NCBI GenBank assembly: GCA_030762895.1
Contig: CM061066.1
Coordinates: forward strand, 12,891,751-12,955,750
Source: Sophora flavescens
Taxonomy: Eukaryota > Streptophyta > Magnoliopsida > Fabales > Fabaceae
Reading direction: 5' to 3'
Length of the DNA stretch: 64,000 bases
This document shows positions 59,634-64,000 of this stretch, piece after piece (within the stretch, counting starts at the first letter, position 1; every line of letters begins with the position of its first letter). The position numbers and the translations under genes were made by a program. Below the pieces are notes generated by a model. The model had not been told where the DNA came from. It did no database searches and saw nothing but the letters and a program-made list of their open reading frames with translations.

Positions 59634-59662
59634 CTAGAATGTGCACCCGTGCTCGGCACGGG
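59634..59662 (-). mobile_element. Helitron 3' terminus (hairpin and CTAG)
   Basis: On the minus strand a perfect 7-bp-stem hairpin CCCGTGCCGAGCACGGG is followed by TGCACATT and CTAG, then T (as expected for insertion at AT). This is a good match to plant Helitron 3' ends. The 5' TC end lies to the right and was not located. Confidence 0.65.
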
Positions 59663-59754
59663 AAAAAGAATGATTTAATATGAATATATAATATATAAAT
59701 ATTTAAATTTAAATAATCAATATGGAACGATTATTGTATTCATTAATTTTATAA

Positions 59755-60305
59755 TCAACACACATCTTACAAAAAGTATATTTACTACCAATCTTTTTTA
59801 TTTATTTAAAATATGTCTCATTTCTAAAGTCGCACATAGTAGCACCACCCAAGTTTCCACCCTTTAATAATAGAAATTTGTCAATGATCTTAGAAATCAT
59901 ATACAACATATTTTCTTCATATATTTTTATAAACATTTAGTTCCCTCACCACCCTTTATCTATCATATTTTCTACATCGGTTCCCCCTTCATGTATCATA
60001 TATTTTTTAAAAAAACATGTCATTTATTTTTATTTATTTAACATATGTTTCATTTTTAAAGATGCACATAGTAGCACGACCTAAGTTTCGACCCCTTTAA
60101 TAATAGAAATATGTCAATTGTAATCATACAAACATAATTTTTTCGTATTTTTATAAACATTTGGTTCCCCCAACCTTTATCTAACATATTTTCTTCATTG
60201 GTTCCCCCTTTCATCTATCATATATTTTTCAAAAACATGTCATTTCTTTTTTTTTTTTATATTAAAAGATGTCTCATTTCTTAAGCTACACATAGTAGTA
60301 TGACC
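59755..60305. repeat. Tandem minisatellite of about 230 bp, Helitron-like interior
   Basis: Two full and one partial copy of a unit containing GCACATAGTAGCACSACC, AATAATAGAAATWTGTCAAT, CATTTGGTTCCC and AAAACATGTCATT. The third copy is cut at 60305 by the Tat LTR. Confidence 0.8.
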
Positions 60306-61005
60306 TGTTACTGCCAACACCCGACTTGCCGGAATCTCGCCGTAGAACGTCAAACCAAGAGTGAACAATGGGGGTTGTTTTATATTATGGCTTGACAGAA
60401 TATTGTATTCCGGTCGTACGTATCCCAATGGGAATCAAAGCTAGACGTAGTTCTAGGTTCAACCCTTGGCCATAGTGACCTCGATCCCTTAATCTTGTAT
60501 CTGATGAATACCAGCGAGCAAGGAATCTTCAATAGTCTCTTGGTCGAGCTAGTTTCTCTAATACGCTTAAGGGAGAGTCACCGTGGTTAGTGAAAAGTGA
60601 GTCTCCCTCTTGGGCTCTCCTCCTTTTATAATAGGATCCCCATCCCTTTAAGAGATCTGGATATATTTCCTTTTATCTCTTAAATCTTCCTTGAGATGTG
60701 ATTTCCTTAATTTAAGGGATATTATCTCTTTTAACAGGATAAGGTTGTGTGAGATAATATTAGGATTGATTAAGATAATATCTTAAATTGATCTCTTAAC
60801 CGTATAAGGTTATTTGAGATAATATCTGGATTATTAAAGGTAATATCAATATCATATCCTTAATTTAAGGGATATTATCTCTTATAACAGGATAAGGTTA
60901 TTTAAGATAATATCAGGATTAATAATATCGATATTTTATCCTTCCCGCCTCGGTTGGATCGGGTATCCAAGATCGATAGCGGGGTTTTACTCCTCGGCCA
61001 GTACA
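60306..61005 (-). repeat. Tat 3' LTR (700 bp)
   Basis: Plus strand runs from TGTTACTGCCAACACC to CTCGGCCAGTACA. It is the inverted counterpart of the solo LTR at 20548-21257. On the minus strand TATAAAAGG (complement at 60622-60630) is the TATA box. Three AACCTTATC/GATAATATC repeat units lie inside. Confidence 0.82.
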
Positions 61006-61880
61006 CAAGCCCCCCAAGCTTTGAGCTAGTAAAGCGTAAAAGGTTTCATGACATTAGCGGAGCTTGGCCTTTTAAAAACCTTATTTGGAGAATATAAGGT
61101 TTATGGTGTAGGTTCTCTCCCCCTTTTTACCATAGGCTTAATGACCGATCTTGTACCTCGACCGATCGTTCAACCTCGGTGACCAAGCTTAGGAACTTGG
61201 TCTTTTCTTTAGCCTTTCGAGTTGGCGAGGTAATTGGCCGAGCTTCATGCGTCGGTGTATATATATATATATATATCTATTACTTCGGCGAACACCTCGG
61301 GTGACCGACCTTCACGCTTCGAGTGGCCGAGCCTTACACCTCAGCCCATATACAAGCCCCCCTAGCTTTGAGCTGAATTCGTGGAAGCTTTTTGAAGGAG
61401 CCAAGACAGGGGTAGTCAGCTTAGTTTCGTACTGTGACCATATTTTCTCGGTTCCCGAGATGAAAAGAGACGTTGCCCTTTAAAGCTGACTTGTGACGCG
61501 TGGCTTTTATGGACTGATTTCCGAGGCCTGCGCTATAGCTGCGTGCTCATCTTTTTACTTGATGGCAGCGTACATTCTGACATCTCTGCCACGTGTTTCA
61601 TTTCCATTAGTGTGCCGAATCCGGTCAGAATTGAAGGGATGTTTCCCTTCTCTCGCACGCCAATAACCATCATCAATTCACCAAAAGGAACGTATCATTT
61701 CTTTTTGGGACGTTGCACTTTTTCTATAAATTGAATGAGCCCTTGGCACGGGGTTTCACCTTCCTTGAGCCCTAGATTTTCTTCTCTCTCGAGTCCTTTC
61801 TAGTCCAATCTTTCACACTCCCTTCCTATTCGAGGTACGTCCTTCTCATCTCTTTCACACTCCCTTAGATTTTATTCCAG
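61006..61880 (+). promoter_or_regulatory. Tat 3' spacer and probable promoter of the antisense ORF
   Basis: No ORF of note. The purine tract beside the LTR is the Tat PPT (minus strand). A (TA)n tract lies near 61256-61277. On the plus strand CTATAAATT (61724-61732) is a possible TATA box about 180 bp before the ATG. A 5' UTR intron is plausible from GAG|GTACGT (61835) to TTCCAG (61880). Confidence 0.5.
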
Positions 61881-61905
61881 TTTGATTTATGATTTTATTT
61901 TATCC

Positions 61906-64000
61906 ATGGAGACTTCATTCGAGGTATCCCAGAATGCCTCTTCTGGGCTTCAGATTATAGAGCCCGAAATCAATCGGATTGGGGGCTCTCCTTATCACTC
62001 CCCCTCTCCTTCTCATGGTGATAGAGGTGACAAGGGTTCTTCTTCTTCTTTTGACGGGCGGAGCTATGCCACTCCAGACGCTATCGTTACCCCCAAGCGT
62101 CGCAAGTGTGATTCTAGGATGCCCAGGGTTCCCAACCCGGATATTACAATTCCTGGGTATTTCTGGGTAAAACCTGATGTTTCTGCATTTTATTCTAATT
62201 TCAGGGACTTTGACTCCCTTGAAGCTATAAAAAGACAAGGTTGCTGCTAAACGAGGTAACGTAGAGTGCCTTCCATGTACAGAAGATGATCATGCTTTTC
62301 TTTGCCCCCCTTCATATGAGCCACACTTTACATATGTATGCAAGACCTTTTTTGAACAAATTGGAGTTTCCATTCCCTTCACCCCGTTCGAATGCGAAGT
62401 CTTACAAGTTATGAATGTTGCTCCTACCCAACTTCACTCGAATAGTTGGGCATTTCTGAGAGCCTTCCAAATTCTGTGTGGCCAGATAGGGATAGAGGCT
62501 ACCGCTTCTAAGTTTCTTTACTTTTACCGAGTTCGGTTCGGGGACCGAGTTGGCTGGATCTCTCTAAGTGGGATTGAGCAGAGGGGGGTCATCAGGCTCT
62601 ATAAGAGCTCATATAAGTTTTTCAAGTCGGATTTTTTCAAAGTCCGACCTCAAGAGGGTAGTGAGTCAGTCTTTTTTACTCGGCTGGAAACCCTAAATTT
62701 CCCTTCTACTGGCAACCACACCCTTCCAAATTTTCTAGCTATGACCTCGACTCTATGACCTCTCAGGAGCGAGCCGATGTCGAGGTCGTGAAACTGTGTC
62801 CTCGACCATTACCTTGTGGAAGGATTTTAAAGCTTATTGCCTCTTCCACTCGGCAAGCTGATTTTGAATGTAAGTAGCATTTTGTTGACAAGTGGTAATT
62901 TATCCTGTGGCGTACTTATTGTATTTGACCGATTTCCTTCTTGTAGTGATAATGGGGAAGTTAAACTACAAGGCCCTGATGAATAAGTCGGCTAATCAAG
63001 CTGCTGGCAGATGAGCTATAGCTTCAAATGTCAAGGGGAAGAAAAAGAAGGTTGCTGAAGCTTCTGACCTGAACACTCGCCCTCCTAAAAGGACTTGGGA
63101 AGACATGCTGTCCGAGGTCCCAATTAGAAGTTCTCCCCCCTGCTGATGGTTGAAGGAACTCCTGCTGCTGATAAGAGGTTGGGCAATGCTCCTATGGTGA
63201 CCGATCTTACTTCGGACACCAAATGGTACAATGGAAACTGCAACCCGGGCATCAGCTCGCTCTGGGGGAATGAGTTCGACCCTGTTGACCTGATTGATGG
63301 CCAAGTGCTTAAACCTTCTGATGCTCGGCTCTTGCTGGAGCAAGGGCCTGATGAGAGTATGGAGGCGGTCGTTGCCTATGCTCTCCGGATCGCCTCAATC
63401 ACTTGCTTCTGGAGTCTTCAGATTATCGATAATGTCAAGAAAATGGAGGTGATGAGGGCCGATGCGGCTCGAGCCTTGAGGGTGAGGGACGAGCTGGCTA
63501 AGGCCATGGCCAAGTGTGAGGATCAAGCTTGGGTCATCGGTTAGCTGAAGCCCTAAAAGGCTGAGCTGGAAAAGACAAGACCGTCCTTCTGGCCGAGCTG
63601 GATCTAGAAAAATCCCAACGGCTAAATCTTCAGAAGGTCGCAGAGGGACTTCAAGCCAAGAAGGAGGCAAGTCTGGAGTTGCGGGAGTTTCTAGAGGCCG
63701 AGAAGGAGGTCAATCTGAGGCTTCGTTCTGATCTGGCTGAAGCCGAGGCTTCCATTATGAAGGAGCACGTTAATGGCTTCACCCGAGCCCTGAAGCAGCT
63801 TCAGTGTTTTAATCCAAATGCCGACTTCTCCCGTGCTGATGTGGACAAGGATTTTAATAGAGATGGAATTCTGGTTTCGTTTTCCGAGCTGGAGGATGAG
63901 GCAGAGGCAACTCAAGAAGAGGAGGCTGAAGGAGAAGCAGTCGAAGAGGAATCCGATGGTGAAGGGGGAATAAGCTTACCCGGCCAATCTTATCCTATTC
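61906..64000 (+). pseudogene. Antisense additional ORF of a Tat element (putative gypsy-type transposon domain), decayed and partial
   Basis: METSFEVSQNASS opens a frame with an NPDITIPGYFWVKPD motif. After a one-base shift at about 62237 it reads EPHFTYVCKTFFEQIGVSIP, then NSWAFLRAFQIL, YFYRVRFGDRVGWISL and SSYKFFKSDFFKV, the plant 'putative gypsy-type transposon' domain (PF04195-like). A second shift near 62735 is followed by an intron 62870-62946 (GTAAGT..TTGTAG). Exon 2 has TGA at 63012, a shift near 63140, TAG at 63542, and a long coiled coil (ELDLEKSQRLNLQKVAEGLQ onward) ending acidic at the edge. The function of such antisense ORFs is unknown. At least three frameshifts and two stops make it a pseudogene. 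Confidence 0.65.

Larger units (their letters stand above)
60306..64000 (-). mobile_element. Tat-lineage Ty3/gypsy element, 3' part, runs off the window
   Basis: The LTR at 60306-61005 is preceded, on the minus strand, by a polypurine tract (AAGCTTGGGGGGCTTG at 61006-61021). The element therefore lies to the right on the minus strand. Between the PPT and the window edge is a plus-strand (antisense) ORF, a known arrangement in Tat elements such as RIRE2, Grande and Retand. Gag-pol would lie beyond 64000. Confidence 0.65.

Noticed and set aside
1..64000. A novel defence, biosynthetic or signalling gene cluster
   Set aside because: All recognised proteins are transposon or plastid derived; nothing supports a multi-gene host system in this window.

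Overview
The window looks like intergenic DNA from a large, repeat-rich flowering-plant (eudicot) genome. I see no confident ordinary single-copy host gene. The base composition is AT-rich with long TA microsatellites, and almost every recognisable protein belongs to a plant transposable element: CACTA, Ty1/copia, and the Athila, Tekay-like chromovirus and Tat-like lineages of Ty3/gypsy. A fragment of plastid DNA is also present. A legume source is possible from the general look of the repeats but is not proven.

Layout. (1) About 298-10574 is a CACTA (En/Spm) DNA transposon. Its TNP2 transposase is decayed. A copia element with one 1.48-kb LTR, gag, protease and the start of integrase sits in the transposase and is cut off at about 8116. 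A second CACTA gene (En/Spm transposase-like coiled coil plus Ulp1-type cysteine protease) follows and still splices into an open frame of 436 codons. Arrays of inverted TAACGTCAGTTGT motifs lie at both ends. (2) 12027-27286 holds two direct copies (A, B) and one inverted partial copy (C) of an unidentified repeat carrying a small two-exon gene. Copy B is open (128 aa); copy A has a frameshift and a plastid-DNA insertion (trnT-GGU and the 5' end of rpoB); copy C is truncated. A Tat-family solo LTR and a Mutator-like MITE with a clean 9-bp target duplication lie between C and B. (3) 28655-46143 is a Tekay-like element with a rearranged, tandemly duplicated 3' LTR of 7.4 kb and most of pol missing. 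Its 5' LTR is split by a 7.0-kb Athila-type element that keeps gag and protease but lacks RT, RNase H and integrase. (4) 46144-60305 holds Helitron-like 3' termini, a Tourist-like MITE, and a 343-bp-LTR non-autonomous retroelement (48219-58804) into which a full-length but mutated Tekay-like chromovirus (49458-57927, minus strand) inserted. (5) 60306-64000 is the 3' part of a minus-strand Tat-lineage element with a plus-strand (antisense) additional ORF, running off the window.

The insertion order can be read from the nesting: copia inside CACTA; Athila inside a Tekay-like LTR; Tekay-like inside a short-LTR element; Tat LTR inside a Helitron-like minisatellite. Most coding regions carry nonsense codons or frameshifts. 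The exceptions are the CACTA Ulp1 gene, the truncated copia gag-pol frame, the Athila protease frame and the copy-B gene. The parts most worth a second look are the spliced protease gene, the dyad-symmetric arrays in the CACTA ends and the Athila LTRs, the A/C inverted repeat, and the copy-B gene.
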